DNA of 64,000 nt from Salinicola acroporae (GTDB lineage Bacteria > Pseudomonadota > Gammaproteobacteria > Pseudomonadales > Halomonadaceae): positions 1 through 64,000 of the forward strand of contig NZ_PZJW01000003.1 in the NCBI RefSeq assembly GCF_003206615.1, in the 5' to 3' direction. The notes under the pieces are model-generated. The model was given only the letters and a program-made list of their open reading frames with translations. It was not told the DNA's origin and ran no database searches. Every line of letters starts with the position of its first letter. Within the stretch, counting starts at the first letter, position 1. Below are positions 55,407 to 64,000 of the stretch, one piece after another. The translations under genes were made by a program, and so were the position numbers.

Positions 55407-56585
55407 GTGAGATCCAGCAAGGCCAACTTCTCATGTCGGCGCGGGCAACGCAGAAACGGTCTCTCTCTCCTGCTGGCCGGCAGCTTGCTGCTGGCCGGCC
55501 CCGTCTTCGGCCAGGCCAACCCGCAGGAGGCCCGTGCGCGGCTGGACAGCCTGGCGACCGATATCCAGGCGCTGCAGGGCAAGCTGGAAAACACCCAGGC
55601 CGCTCGCGGCAACGCCCAGGATGACCTGAAGCAGGTAGAGACGGCGATCGGCCAGACCCACCAGCGTCTTGACTCGCTACAGGCGGAGCGACGGCAACTG
55701 GACGACGAGGTCGCAGACCTCGAGCAGCGTCGCCAGGGCCTGGCCGCTGATCGCCAGCGGCAGCGCGAGGCGCTGGCGCTGCAGTTCGATGCGCTCTATC
55801 GCCTCGGCACCACGCCACAGCTCAAGCTGCTGCTCAATCAGGACGATCCGGCCGAGGTCGATCGGCTCCAGCACTATCTCAATGCGCTGTCGTCGGCACG
55901 CCGGGAACGCCTCGACCAGCTCCGGGAGATCAACCGCCAGCTCGACGACAACCTGGCGGAGATCGATCGGCGGCGCTCGCGCCTGGATGACGTCCAGGCC
56001 GATCTCGAGCAGCAGCAGCAGCGCCTGGCATCGAACCTGAAGGAGCGCCAGACCCTGGTGGCCAAGCTGAACGGCCGCTACGACAGCGAGCAGGCCCGGC
56101 TCGAGGATCTCAACCAGGATCGTGCCCACGTCGAGCGCCTGCTGGACCGGATGCAGAAAGAGCTCGCCAACCTGAAGAAACCGCCCCCCTCGACCGATAT
56201 CCGCCAGACCAGAGGCGGTCTGCCATGGCCCGTCCAGGGAGCGATGCTGTCGAGCTACGGCAGCGGCGACGGCATCAATCGCAACGGTATTCTGATCGGG
56301 GCACCGACGGGAACGGCGGTCAAGGCCGTGCATGCCGGCCGGGTGGTCTTCGCCAACTGGATGCGCGGCTTCGGCAACCTGCTGATACTCGATCATGGCG
56401 ACGGTATTCTCACGCTCTACGCCCATCTCCAGCAGATCGACGTCGACCCCGGGCAGCAGGTCTCCAACCGGCAGACGGTCGGGGCCGTCGGCGACACGGG
56501 TGGTCAGTCGAGACCGGCGCTCTATTTCGAGGTACGCCAGAACGGCAACCCGATCAATCCCAGCAACTGGATTGCCAAACGCTGA
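55407..56585 (+). CDS. envC: Murein hydrolase activator EnvC (degenerate LytM)
   Basis: A 392-residue periplasmic protein. It has a signal peptide (LSLLLAGSLLLAGPVFGQ, residues 19-36), a long coiled coil (about 40-255, rich in Gln, Arg, Asp, Leu), and a C-terminal LytM/M23 domain (about 270-390). The zinc ligands are lost: the HxxxD region reads GDGINRNGILIGAP and the last HxH site reads LYFEVRQNG. EnvC proteins use such an inactive LytM domain to activate amidases AmiA/AmiB at the septum. The start is a GTG. It is 45 bases after gpmI, the usual order. Confidence 0.92.
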   Translation: MRSSKANFSCRRGQRRNGLSLLLAGSLLLAGPVFGQANPQEARARLDSLATDIQALQGKLENTQAARGNAQDDLKQVETAIGQTHQRLDSLQAERRQLDDEVADLEQRRQGLAADRQRQREALALQFDALYRLGTTPQLKLLLNQDDPAEVDRLQHYLNALSSARRERLDQLREINRQLDDNLAEIDRRRSRLDDVQADLEQQQQRLASNLKERQTLVAKLNGRYDSEQARLEDLNQDRAHVERLLDRMQKELANLKKPPPSTDIRQTRGGLPWPVQGAMLSSYGSGDGINRNGILIGAPTGTAVKAVHAGRVVFANWMRGFGNLLILDHGDGILTLYAHLQQIDVDPGQQVSNRQTVGAVGDTGGQSRPALYFEVRQNGNPINPSNWIAKR

Positions 56586-56721
56586 TCGGCAAGCTGGATC
56601 ATCGACCCGGCGAAACGCTATGCTGGGTTATCAAACGCCGTTCCTTCACGGATATCGGTATCGCCAGTCGCCTCGGGTATCGGCGCCAGCGAATCCATCC
56701 AGCTCGAGTCGCGGAGACCGC

Positions 56722-58125
56722 ATGAATTCAAGCCGCCTGAAGCCAGGGCCTGCCCGCGCGGATCTTCTCGCCCGGAGAGCCGCCTTCGTCCCCACGCTGG
56801 GCGCCGCGCTGATCCTGATCCTTGGCCTGGCCCCGGTGGCCCAGGCCCAGCAAGACAGCACCGCCGGCGCTCCCACCCAGGCCGAGCAGGATGCCGCCAA
56901 CGGCTTGCCGGTGGAGGACGTTCAGACCTTCGCCGAGGTCTTCGAGCGCATCAAGCGTACCTATGTTGAGCAGGTCGACGACAAGACGCTGCTGCGCAAC
57001 GCCATGCGAGGCATGCTCAGCCAGCTCGACCCTCACTCCGAATACCTTGACGCCGATGCCTTCCAGAACCTGCGCGAGACCACCGAGGGCGAGTTCAGCG
57101 GCGTCGGCATCGAGGTCGGCCTGCGTGACGACCAGTTGACCGTCATCGCGCCCATCGACGACACCCCGGCCGCCCGGGCCGGCATTCAGCCGGGCGATCG
57201 CATCGTGGCCATCGACGGCACGCCGACCAGCAATCTGAGCCTGCAGGAAGCCGTGGACCTGATGCGCGGCGAGGCCGGCACCGATATCGAGCTGTTGCTG
57301 TTGCGGGACGGCGATCAGGAGCCCCGCAACCTGACGCTGACCCGCGAATCGATCCAGTCCGAGAGCGTATCCAACCGCGTGCTGGAACCCGGTTACGGCT
57401 ATCTGCGGATCAGCCAGTTCCAGAGCCGGACCGGCCAGCAGACGCATGACGCGTTGGAGTCGTTGCTGAAACCGGGGCCGCTGAAGGGCCTGGTGCTCGA
57501 CCTGCGCAACAATCCCGGCGGCGTGCTCTCCAGCGCCGTCGACGTGGCCGACCAGTTCCTCTCCAGCGGCCTGGTGGTCTACACCAAGGGCCGGCTGGTC
57601 GATGACGACATGCGCTTTACCGCCCACGCCGATACGACCGCTCCCGACGTGCCACTGGTGGTGCTGATCAACGGGGGCAGCGCCTCAGCCGCCGAGATCG
57701 TCGCCGGAGCGCTGCAGGATCAGGGACGTGGCGTGCTGATGGGCACGCGCAGCTTCGGCAAGGGTTCGGTGCAGCAGGTGATGCCGCTGGGCAACGGCGA
57801 CGGGCTCAAGCTCACCACGGCGCGCTACTACACCCCCAGCGGGCGTTCGATCCAGGCCGAGGGCATCGCACCCGACGTTCGCGTCGTCAGCGGTCGCCTG
57901 GAGATCGAGGAGAACAGCGGCTTCCAGCTGCGCGAGTCCAACCTTCGCGGGCACCTGCTGAACGGCAATCCCGACCAGGCGGAGGACAACCCCGACACCC
58001 CGGTCGCGGCCAACGACTACCAGCTGGGGGAGGCGCTGAACCTGCTCAAGGCGCTCAACGTGGTGCAGCGACCCCGGGCGGCGGCGGCCCCCGCCACCCA
58101 GGAGAGCGCCAAGCCCGCTCCCTGA
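56722..58125 (+). CDS. ctpA: C-terminal processing protease CtpA (S41)
   Basis: A 467-residue periplasmic serine protease. A signal peptide (about residues 20-42, ending PVAQAQQ), an N-terminal helical region, a PDZ domain (about 125-200: VGIEVGLRDDQLTVIAP, GIQPGDRIVAIDG) and the S41 core follow. The catalytic Ser is in LINGGSASAAEIVAGA (about 320) and Lys in TRSFGKGSVQQVM (about 345). It trims or degrades periplasmic proteins and may act on peptidoglycan hydrolases. A Pro/Ala-rich tail ends it. GCGGAGACCGC precedes the ATG, 136 bases after envC. Confidence 0.94.
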   Translation: MNSSRLKPGPARADLLARRAAFVPTLGAALILILGLAPVAQAQQDSTAGAPTQAEQDAANGLPVEDVQTFAEVFERIKRTYVEQVDDKTLLRNAMRGMLSQLDPHSEYLDADAFQNLRETTEGEFSGVGIEVGLRDDQLTVIAPIDDTPAARAGIQPGDRIVAIDGTPTSNLSLQEAVDLMRGEAGTDIELLLLRDGDQEPRNLTLTRESIQSESVSNRVLEPGYGYLRISQFQSRTGQQTHDALESLLKPGPLKGLVLDLRNNPGGVLSSAVDVADQFLSSGLVVYTKGRLVDDDMRFTAHADTTAPDVPLVVLINGGSASAAEIVAGALQDQGRGVLMGTRSFGKGSVQQVMPLGNGDGLKLTTARYYTPSGRSIQAEGIAPDVRVVSGRLEIEENSGFQLRESNLRGHLLNGNPDQAEDNPDTPVAANDYQLGEALNLLKALNVVQRPRAAAAPATQESAKPAP

Positions 58126-58188
58126 CGAGCCGCGAGCCGGCATCGGTCGGACAAGAACGGCGAGACGGCTGCCCAAACGGCAGCCGTT

Positions 58189-58587
58189 TCACGATAGGGA
58201 TCCGATGGGCGCTCCCTGATGGAATCGCAACTGCCAGCCATGTGGCGTCAACCACCACAACGAGCAGCGTCTGGCCCAACGCTCGCACGATCCATCGGCA
58301 CGAAGATTGGCGGAACGATAGAAAAGCAGCGCGGAGCCTGCCGAAAGACGCCGGCAATAATCTCCTTCTGCATGGATTCTGATATCCAAGCCCGCCTGGT
58401 CCTCGTACGCTGATTTGAGCACGTCGTCACGCGTGTAATGCTGCCCGGAGCGACCCACTTCATAGAAATCAGGGTGCAAATACTGGCAAATGGCCTTCGG
58501 CGAGCGTCTGACCATTGGCTGATGCAGCCCTCTCTCTCGCGCAGCGAGAACTGTCAGAAGTGTCGAATCTTCGGACCAGCCCTTCAT
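58189..58587 (-). CDS. NTF2-like protein (DUF4440-type) coupled to ubiI
   Basis: A 132-residue protein with the NTF2-like pattern: LLTVLAARERGLHQPMVRRS (helix 1), YLHPDFYEVGRSGQHYTRDD (first strands), SALLFYRSANL and CSLWWLTPHGWQLRFHQGAP. The last block is typical of DUF4440 proteins. Function unknown. Its ATG overlaps the stop codon of the ubiI-like gene (ATGA), so it is translated with the ubiquinone operon. AT content is higher than in ubiI. Confidence 0.7.
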   Translation of the reverse strand: MKGWSEDSTLLTVLAARERGLHQPMVRRSPKAICQYLHPDFYEVGRSGQHYTRDDVLKSAYEDQAGLDIRIHAEGDYCRRLSAGSALLFYRSANLRADGSCERWARRCSLWWLTPHGWQLRFHQGAPIGSLS

Positions 58588-59858
58588 CGACACCGCTCGG
58601 GTAGATCGCCGTACTCCCCCAGTGCCTGGCGGATCAGCAACCGCTTCACCGGCATGAAGCGGTTCACGCCGGAGAGCCCCCAATTGCGGGCGAGCCGAAG
58701 CGCGGGTTGCCGGCTGCCGAACAACCGCTGGAAGCCCTGCATGGCGGCGAGCATGGCCGCGTTTTCGTTGCGGCGACGACGCTCGTAGCGAACCAGGATT
58801 CGCCGATCCCCCGGCGGCGCACCGCGCCGTCTGGCGCGCACCCACTCCTCGGCGAGCACGGCGGCATCCATCAAGCCGAGATTGACGCCCTGCCCTGCCA
58901 GCGGGTGCAGGCTGTGTGCGGCATCGCCGACCAGCGCCAGGCCGTCGTCGACGTAACGCTGCGCATGGCGCTGGGTGATCGGAAAGTGCGGCGCGGCATC
59001 GATGACCTCGACGTCGCCCAGCCTCTCCCCCAACCCGTGGGCGAGTTCGATGCCCAGTTGTGCGCGCCCCTCCTCGGTGTCGGCCAGGGCCGTCAACCGC
59101 CGGGCCTCGCCGGGAGTGGTCGACCATACGATTGAACAGTGGTCATCCCGCCCGTCGACAGTCAGCGGCAGGAAGGCCAGCGGACCGGTGGCGAGAAAAG
59201 CCTGGCGCGCAACGGCGCCATGGCCGACAGCGGTGCGCACGGTGGTGACCACGGCAGCCTGGCCGGTCTCGCGTTCGCTGACCGGGATACCAGCCAGGCT
59301 GCGCAGCGGGGAGTGGGCGCCATCGGCGCCGACGATCAGCGGCGCCCGTCGCTGGGTGCCACTGTCCAGGGTTATCACGGCATCGCTGGCATGGCAGGCA
59401 CCGTCGCGAGCCGCGCTCTGCTGGCGCTCGTAGTCGGTCACTCGCACACCCTGCAGCCACTCGACGTTGGGTAGCGATTGCAAGCGTCGGGCCAGTCCGG
59501 CCAACAGCAGGTCGTTCTCGACGATATGTCCCAGCGCATCGACACCGACCTCGTCGGCATCGAAGTCGATCTCGCCGCTACCTTCGGCGTCCCAGACCTG
59601 CATGCCCCGGTAGGCGGACACCCGGCGGGAGGCGACCCAGGGCCAGACGTCCAGGGCCATCAGCAGACGCTGCGATGCCGCCGTCAATGCGCTGACGCGA
59701 AGCGCCGGTTTCCCCTGCCCCAGGCGCGCATCGCCTGCGGGCGCCGGTGCCGCATCGACCACGGCCACCTGCCAGCCGGCTTCGCCCAGGAGCAGGGCCA
59801 GCGTGGAGCCGACGACCCCGCCACCGACGATGATGACATCACTCTCGCTCTGGTCCAT
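58584..59858 (-). CDS. ubiI: Ubiquinone-pathway flavin hydroxylase (UbiI/UbiF type)
   Basis: A 424-residue FAD monooxygenase of the UbiH/COQ6 family. Motifs are VIIVGGGVVGSTLALLLGEAG (FAD, residues 8-28), LIVGADGAHSPLRSLAGI (DG motif) and DGLALVGDAAHSLHPLAGQGVN (GD motif). It hydroxylates the ring of ubiquinone precursors. Its place after ubiH suits UbiI (VisC, C5 hydroxylase), though UbiF cannot be excluded from sequence alone. GGAG lies eight bases before the ATG. It is 76 bases after ubiH. Confidence 0.88.
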   Translation of the reverse strand: MDQSESDVIIVGGGVVGSTLALLLGEAGWQVAVVDAAPAPAGDARLGQGKPALRVSALTAASQRLLMALDVWPWVASRRVSAYRGMQVWDAEGSGEIDFDADEVGVDALGHIVENDLLLAGLARRLQSLPNVEWLQGVRVTDYERQQSAARDGACHASDAVITLDSGTQRRAPLIVGADGAHSPLRSLAGIPVSERETGQAAVVTTVRTAVGHGAVARQAFLATGPLAFLPLTVDGRDDHCSIVWSTTPGEARRLTALADTEEGRAQLGIELAHGLGERLGDVEVIDAAPHFPITQRHAQRYVDDGLALVGDAAHSLHPLAGQGVNLGLMDAAVLAEEWVRARRRGAPPGDRRILVRYERRRRNENAAMLAAMQGFQRLFGSRQPALRLARNWGLSGVNRFMPVKRLLIRQALGEYGDLPERCR

Positions 59859-59934
59859 TACGCGTACTCCTTGTCTCGTCGCATGCCGCGCCACCTGCCG
59901 GCCCGTTCATATCCAGGCTCATTCACCGCCAGCG

Positions 59935-61182
59935 CTAGCGCTCGATGCCCATCGCGTGTCTCGCCAAGGTCCGGCGCAACGGCCCCAGCGCATTGAGGCC
60001 GACCAATCCGGCGGCCCGAGCCGACCCCAATGCCACATGATCGATGCCGAATAGCCGGATCAGCCCGTCACTGAAGCGCACGATCCGATGCGTGTCCGCC
60101 GTTCGTCTCGCCTCGAAGCTCGCCAGCGTTCGGGGGTCGCCGGCGGCAACGCCGTCCGCGCGCGCCGCGCCGATGGCGCCGGCCAAGTCCATCACGCCAC
60201 GCAGGGCCAGGTTGAAACCCTGCCCGGCAACCGGGTGCAGCGCATGTGCCGCGTTGCCCAGTATGGCCAGATGCGGGCGAACCGTCTCCCGCGCCGTGAT
60301 CAACGACAGTGGATAGGTGTGCCGCTGCCCCACCCGCCGAAAGCGGCCCGCCCGATCGCCGAAGGCCTGCTGCAGGCGCTCCAGAAAGGCGCCGTCGGAA
60401 AGCGCCAGGGTCTCGTCGAACGCGCCCTCCCGGTGGGTCCAGACCAGTTCCATCCGGCGTCCGTCGAGTGGCAGCAGGGCCATCGGCCCTTCGCGGGTGA
60501 AGCGTTCGAAGGCCCAGCCGCCATGGGCACGGCTGACCTCGACGTTGGCGATCAGCGCGGTCTGCTCATAGGAATGATGATCGCTCTCGATACCGAGGCG
60601 CTCCTTGAAACCGGCTCGTCCGCCGTCTGCCAGCACGGTCAGGCCGGCGTGAATCACCTCGCCGCTGTCCAGCGCGAGCCGATAGCCCCCGCTCTCGGGC
60701 TCCAGCGATTCGACGCGTGCCGGACAGCGCCAGTCGATGGGCAGCGACTCGAGGCGAGCATGCAGCGCTCGCCCCATCCAGGCGTTGGGGATGACATAGC
60801 CCAGCGCCTCCACGCCCAGCTCGGCGGCGTGCAGCCGGGTCGCGCCCAGCCGGCCACGCTCGCTGACGTGGATATGGCGGATCGCGGACGCCTCCGACGC
60901 CATCGCCGACCACACGCCGAGCCGCTCGAAGTGGCGTCGCGAGCCGTAGGCGATGGCGCTGGCCCGGGCGTCGAAGCTGGGTTGATACGTGCTCGCCTCG
61001 ACGCTGCTGGGCAGCGGCCGAGGTTCGATGATGGCCACGCGCAGTTGCGCCCGCTCCTCGCCAAGCTCGCGCTCCGCCGCGATGGCCTCGCCTAGGGCGC
61101 AGGCGAGACTGGCGCCCACCAGACCACCGCCGATGATGGCCACGTCGACCGTGGTGGATTGCCGTGTCTGAGACATCTGCAC
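59935..61182 (-). CDS. ubiH: 2-octaprenyl-6-methoxyphenol hydroxylase UbiH
   Basis: A 415-residue FAD monooxygenase. The FAD loop is DVAIIGGGLVGASLACALGE (residues 13-32), followed by ARASAIAYGSRRHFERLGVW (family signature). Further blocks are LTVLADGGRAGFKERLG, and the GN/GD motif LAILGNAAHALHPVAGQGFN where Gly-Asn replaces Gly-Asp as in UbiH proteins. It adds the C1 hydroxyl in ubiquinone synthesis. The start may be GTG 61182 (GGGAG six bases before) or ATG 61176. It belongs to the ygfB-pepP-ubiH-ubiI unit. Confidence 0.93.
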   Translation of the reverse strand: MQMSQTRQSTTVDVAIIGGGLVGASLACALGEAIAAERELGEERAQLRVAIIEPRPLPSSVEASTYQPSFDARASAIAYGSRRHFERLGVWSAMASEASAIRHIHVSERGRLGATRLHAAELGVEALGYVIPNAWMGRALHARLESLPIDWRCPARVESLEPESGGYRLALDSGEVIHAGLTVLADGGRAGFKERLGIESDHHSYEQTALIANVEVSRAHGGWAFERFTREGPMALLPLDGRRMELVWTHREGAFDETLALSDGAFLERLQQAFGDRAGRFRRVGQRHTYPLSLITARETVRPHLAILGNAAHALHPVAGQGFNLALRGVMDLAGAIGAARADGVAAGDPRTLASFEARRTADTHRIVRFSDGLIRLFGIDHVALGSARAAGLVGLNALGPLRRTLARHAMGIER

Positions 61183-61293
61183 CAGCCACTCCCTTACGAT
61201 TGAAAATTCAGACGCCAGTATTCACGCACCCTACACCTGAATTACATCGGTTACGTAATTTTCTGGCGCGGTTGGCGATAGATCAAAAAATGA

Positions 61294-62631
61294 TCAATCT
61301 CGCCCCTGCATCAGCGCCTCGATATCCGCTGGCGCCTTGGGTACCTCCGAGGTCAGGACCTCGCGGCCGGACTCGGTGACCACGACGTCGTCCTCGATAC
61401 GAATCCCGATGCCGCGATAGGCCGACGGCACGTCTTCGACATCCGGGATGTAGAGCCCGGGCTCGATCGTCAACACCATGCCCGGCTCGAGCCGGCGGGG
61501 TTCGCCATCGACCCGATAGCTGCCGACATCGTGGACATCGAGGCCGAGCCAGTGCGAGGTCGAGTGCAGATAGAAGCGGCGGAAGCGCTGGGACTCGATA
61601 TTCTCCTCCAGCTCGCCTTCCAGCAGGCCGAGTTCGATCAGGCCGGCGGTCAGATCGCGCACCACGCCCTGGTGGATGGCCTCCAGCGTGACGCCGGGTT
61701 CCACCGCGGCCACGGCACGCTCTTCTGCCGCCAGCACGACGTCGTACAACGCCCGCTGAGCGTCGCTGAAACGGCCGTTGACCGGAAAGGTACGGGTAAT
61801 GTCACCGGCGTAGAGGTCGAACTCGCCACCCGCGTCGATCAGTACCAGCTCGCCATCCTTCAGCGGCGCGGCGTTCTCGATATAGTGCAGCACACAGGCG
61901 TTGGCCCCGCCGCCGACGATGGTGCCGTAGGCGGGGGCGCGCGCGCCGTGCCAGAGGAACTCGTGCTCGAGCTCGGCCTGCAGCTGGTATTCGAAGCGTC
62001 CGGGGCGGCTCGCCTGCATGGCGCGCCGGTGCGCCAGCGCGCTGATCCGCGCGGCGTGTCGCATCAGCGCCAGCTCGGCCTCGCTCTTGGTCAGGCGAAG
62101 TTCGTGGATCAAGGCACTGACGTCGGCAAACCGGGTGGGGGCGACGGCACCCCGTCGCGCCCGGGCGCTCAGCTGTCCACGCACGCCCTCGGCGATGCCC
62201 ATGGCGGCGGTGTCGGCCAGCGGCAGGTAGAGGGTTTGACGACCATCCAGCAGTTCGGTGAGGTTGTGGCGCTGGGTGTTATCGAACGCCTCGTCCATGC
62301 CGTAATCGCGCACGGCCCCTTCGGGGCCGATACGAATGCCGGTCCAGGCCTCCTTCTCGGGATCCTTCTCCTGGCAGTAGAGGATGGCCTCGCCGGCTTC
62401 CCGGCCGGGCAGCAGCACCAGCAGCGCGTCGGGTTCGGGAAAACCGCACAGATAGTGGAAGTCGCTGTTCTGGCGGAACGCGTATTCGCTGTCGTGATTG
62501 CGCGTCTTGAGCGCGGCACCCGGCAACAGCACGGCGCTGTGTGCCGGCAATTCGGCCATCAGGCGCTCGCGACGGGCCGCAAACTCCTCTGGCGAGATGG
62601 GGGCGGGACGCGGCAACGGCTCGGGTCGCAT
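61294..62631 (-). CDS. pepP: Xaa-Pro aminopeptidase PepP
   Basis: A 445-residue metallopeptidase (M24B) that removes N-terminal residues before proline. The N-terminal domain (about residues 1-175) starts with the family pattern EFAARRERLMAELPAHSAVL. Metal ligands are in LVLIDAGGEFDLYAGDITRTF (shortened; two Asp), HSTSHWLGLDVHD (His), MVLTIEPGLYIP (Glu) and GIRIEDDVVVTE (Glu). It lies 84 bases after ygfB and 111 before ubiH, as in E. coli. Confidence 0.96.
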   Translation of the reverse strand: MRPEPLPRPAPISPEEFAARRERLMAELPAHSAVLLPGAALKTRNHDSEYAFRQNSDFHYLCGFPEPDALLVLLPGREAGEAILYCQEKDPEKEAWTGIRIGPEGAVRDYGMDEAFDNTQRHNLTELLDGRQTLYLPLADTAAMGIAEGVRGQLSARARRGAVAPTRFADVSALIHELRLTKSEAELALMRHAARISALAHRRAMQASRPGRFEYQLQAELEHEFLWHGARAPAYGTIVGGGANACVLHYIENAAPLKDGELVLIDAGGEFDLYAGDITRTFPVNGRFSDAQRALYDVVLAAEERAVAAVEPGVTLEAIHQGVVRDLTAGLIELGLLEGELEENIESQRFRRFYLHSTSHWLGLDVHDVGSYRVDGEPRRLEPGMVLTIEPGLYIPDVEDVPSAYRGIGIRIEDDVVVTESGREVLTSEVPKAPADIEALMQGRD

Positions 62632-62715
62632 GTCTCTCTCCTTGAGCGAAGCGTCTCGGGATTCGCCGGGACGCCTGGAATATCGTCGATCACGCGCCTC
62701 GCGGCGCGGGCGGGC

Positions 62716-63345
62716 TCAGTGCAGCGCCGACGGCATCTCGTCCTCGCCGCCGGCGGTATCGCCACTCTCGTTATCCACCTGCTCTACCTGGGGTTCTCCA
62801 GGGTGCTGTTCGGTGTAGAGCAGCATCGCTGCCATCCGGGCATGTTCGGTCAGCGCGAAGAGATCGTTCTCGTTTTCGGGGTCGTCGGCGATATCGACAT
62901 CGATCGCCGACAGCTGGCCGAGATCCTCCAGCGCCTCTTTCAACGGCGAGGACCAGTTCTCGTAGGTTTCGCCATCCACTTCGTTGACGACCTCGAGAAA
63001 GCCCTGGGTCCACTCCTTGAGCCCCTGGGCCCGCTCGGAGAGCGAAAACAGCTCGTCCGGCAACAGCGGCTCGAAATTGAGCTCGGCGGCGGAGAGCGCG
63101 TCCAGCGTCTGGCGGCGCCAGCCCAGCAGCACGTCCGCATCCTCACGGTTTTCCGGCTGTTCCACGTTGAGCGACAGGCAGACTTCCTCCAGCCATCCCT
63201 CGGCACTCAAATCGTGCAAACCGAGCTCGGCGCACAGTCGGCCGTCGAGAAACGCTGGCGACTGCATGCTGCCATGGGCCAGGAAGACATTGGCGACGGT
63301 GGAAAAGTCGAGCTGGTCGTTGATGATCGACATGTCGGCATCCAT
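62716..63345 (-). CDS. ygfB: YgfB/YecA family protein (UPF0149)
   Basis: A 209-residue UPF0149 protein. The pattern SPAFLDGRLCAELGL, ADVLLGWRRQTLDALSAAEL, LLPDELFSLSERAQGLKEWT and FALTEHARMAAMLLYTE is characteristic. The C-terminus is acidic and lacks the YecA SEC-C zinc motif. In Pseudomonas YgfB affects ampicillin resistance through amidase expression; elsewhere its role is unclear. Start 63345 or 63333. It heads the pepP-ubiH operon and is divergent from zapA. Confidence 0.9.
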   Translation of the reverse strand: MDADMSIINDQLDFSTVANVFLAHGSMQSPAFLDGRLCAELGLHDLSAEGWLEEVCLSLNVEQPENREDADVLLGWRRQTLDALSAAELNFEPLLPDELFSLSERAQGLKEWTQGFLEVVNEVDGETYENWSSPLKEALEDLGQLSAIDVDIADDPENENDLFALTEHARMAAMLLYTEQHPGEPQVEQVDNESGDTAGGEDEMPSALH

Positions 63346-63571
63346 GATTGGGTGATCGCAAGAGCCGGCGGGCGCGAGGCGGCGCGTTGACCGCCAATAA
63401 CCGGCTCTCTATAGTGATTCCTCAATCGCGGCGGCACGCTCCCCGGGCCCTCGACCCCGCCCGGCGCAGCCGGTCACCGACCGCGGGCAGGGTAACGAAT
63501 CCGGACGCGCTCGGCGCGAATGCCTGCCATCTTACCGCATCGATCTTCACCGCCCACCCCGGAGCGACAAC

Positions 63572-63886
63572 ATGAGCGACACGTCTCGCCCGACGACCGA
63601 AGTCACCCTGCTGGGCAAACCCTACGTGATCGCCTGCCCGCCCGAGGAGCAGGATCAACTGAAGCGCTCCGCCCGCTACCTGGATCGCGCCATGCACGGC
63701 ATCCATTCGCGGGGCAAGGTGCTGGGTGCCGAAAAGATCGCGATCATGGCCGCCCTCAATATCACCCACGAGCTGCTGACGGCGCTGGACTCGCATCGCG
63801 CCGGCGAGCAGAGCCTGAGTGATTTGAGCGAGAGACTGGAACGCGCGCTGGCCAAGGCGGGCGAACCCGGCCGGCAGGCACCGTGA
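63572..63886 (+). CDS. zapA: Cell-division protein ZapA
   Basis: A 104-residue ZapA. The globular head has TTEVTLLGKPYVIACPPEEQD and LKRSARYLDRAMHGIHSRGK. A helical coiled coil follows (KIAIMAALNITHELL, LSDLSERLERALAKAG). It binds FtsZ and promotes bundling at the Z ring. GGAG lies seven bases before the ATG. It is followed by the 6S RNA gene, the standard gammaproteobacterial arrangement. Confidence 0.95.
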   Translation: MSDTSRPTTEVTLLGKPYVIACPPEEQDQLKRSARYLDRAMHGIHSRGKVLGAEKIAIMAALNITHELLTALDSHRAGEQSLSDLSERLERALAKAGEPGRQAP

Positions 63887-63919
63887 TATCGAAAGCGCCA
63901 CCGGCATCGCAATCCGCCA

Positions 63920-63948
63920 TTGGGCAACGGGGGCCGCTCTGCTACGAT
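63920..63948 (+). promoter_or_regulatory. Sigma-70 promoter of 6S RNA
   Basis: TTGGGC (63920-63925) and TACGAT (63943-63948) are separated by exactly 17 bases and lie just upstream of the expected 6S RNA 5' end. Confidence 0.6.
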
Positions 63949-63954
63949 GGTGGA

Positions 63955-64000
63955 GTTTCCTGGAGTGTGCGCCAGTCATTACAAGTCCCTCGAGCCTATG
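63955..64000 (+). ncRNA. ssrS: 6S RNA, 5' part (cut by window end)
   Basis: TTTCCTGGAGTGTGC and AAGTCCCTCGAGCC match the 5' closing stem and the conserved CCAGTCCCCTGAGCC region of gammaproteobacterial 6S RNA. The RNA mimics an open promoter and binds sigma-70 RNA polymerase. About 46 of the expected 180 bases are in the window. Confidence 0.85.

Noticed and set aside
61531-63390. 619-residue plus-strand open frame
   Set aside because: Covers pepP and ygfB in antisense; both of those have clear family motifs.

Overview
The window is a GC-rich chromosomal segment from a gammaproteobacterium. The best fit is a halophile of the Halomonadaceae (Halomonas, Salinicola or Chromohalobacter type). 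The evidence is acidic outer-membrane proteins, a Crc-type regulator, the pyrE/crc, rsmE-secB-yibN/gpmI-envC-ctpA and ygfB-pepP-ubiH-ubiI blocks, and zapA followed by 6S RNA. No rRNA, CRISPR array, integrase or intact transposon was seen. The genus is an inference from gene content.

Layout. 1-16750 is envelope and nutrient genes: a duplicated zinc-ribbon protein, a TonB-dependent siderophore receptor with a Fur-box-like leader, a GGDEF protein, a lipoprotein trehalase, a YihS-like sugar isomerase, a stress-type SDR, a PAS-PAS-PAS-LuxR regulator, a VIT1-like transporter, LamB-MalM and cytochrome b561. 16815-25276 is a complete four-carbon acid-sugar (tetronate) regulon: DenD, a GntP permease and an enolase-superfamily dehydratase on the minus strand, facing a GntR/FCD regulator followed by LtnD, OtnK, OtnC and OtnI on the plus strand. 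A TTGTCTGACAA operator lies between the two arms. LtnD plus OtnI, or DenD alone, yield 3-oxo-tetronate; OtnK phosphorylates it and OtnC decarboxylates it to dihydroxyacetone phosphate.

25287-31046 is accessory. It holds an S1-type RNA-binding protein, two tandem copies of an unknown secreted protein with their leaders, a second GGDEF protein, a possible small RNA, and a free-standing phage-like switch (YdaS/Cro-like and CI-like genes, and a third unknown gene). The switch carries three copies of a TGTACT-N3-AGTACA palindrome. A decayed IS3-type orfA follows. 31047-37119 is one operon (IclR, TctC, TctB, TctA, CoA-transferase, CitE-like lyase) that reads as uptake, CoA activation and cleavage of a hydroxy-dicarboxylate such as citramalate.

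37120-44465 is a patchwork of regulators and single enzymes with clear decay: a frameshifted LysE fragment, a LysR gene running into an acetyltransferase fragment, a frameshifted SnoaL-like gene, and fosA. From 44658 (tRNA-Arg) to the end the content is core: cysE, rep, trmL, pyrE, crc, rsmE, secB, yibN, gpmI, envC, ctpA, ubiI, ubiH, pepP, ygfB, zapA and the start of ssrS.

All functional calls come from reading motifs and recalling families; no database search was run. Many long open frames opposite real genes are GC-driven shadows and were left out.
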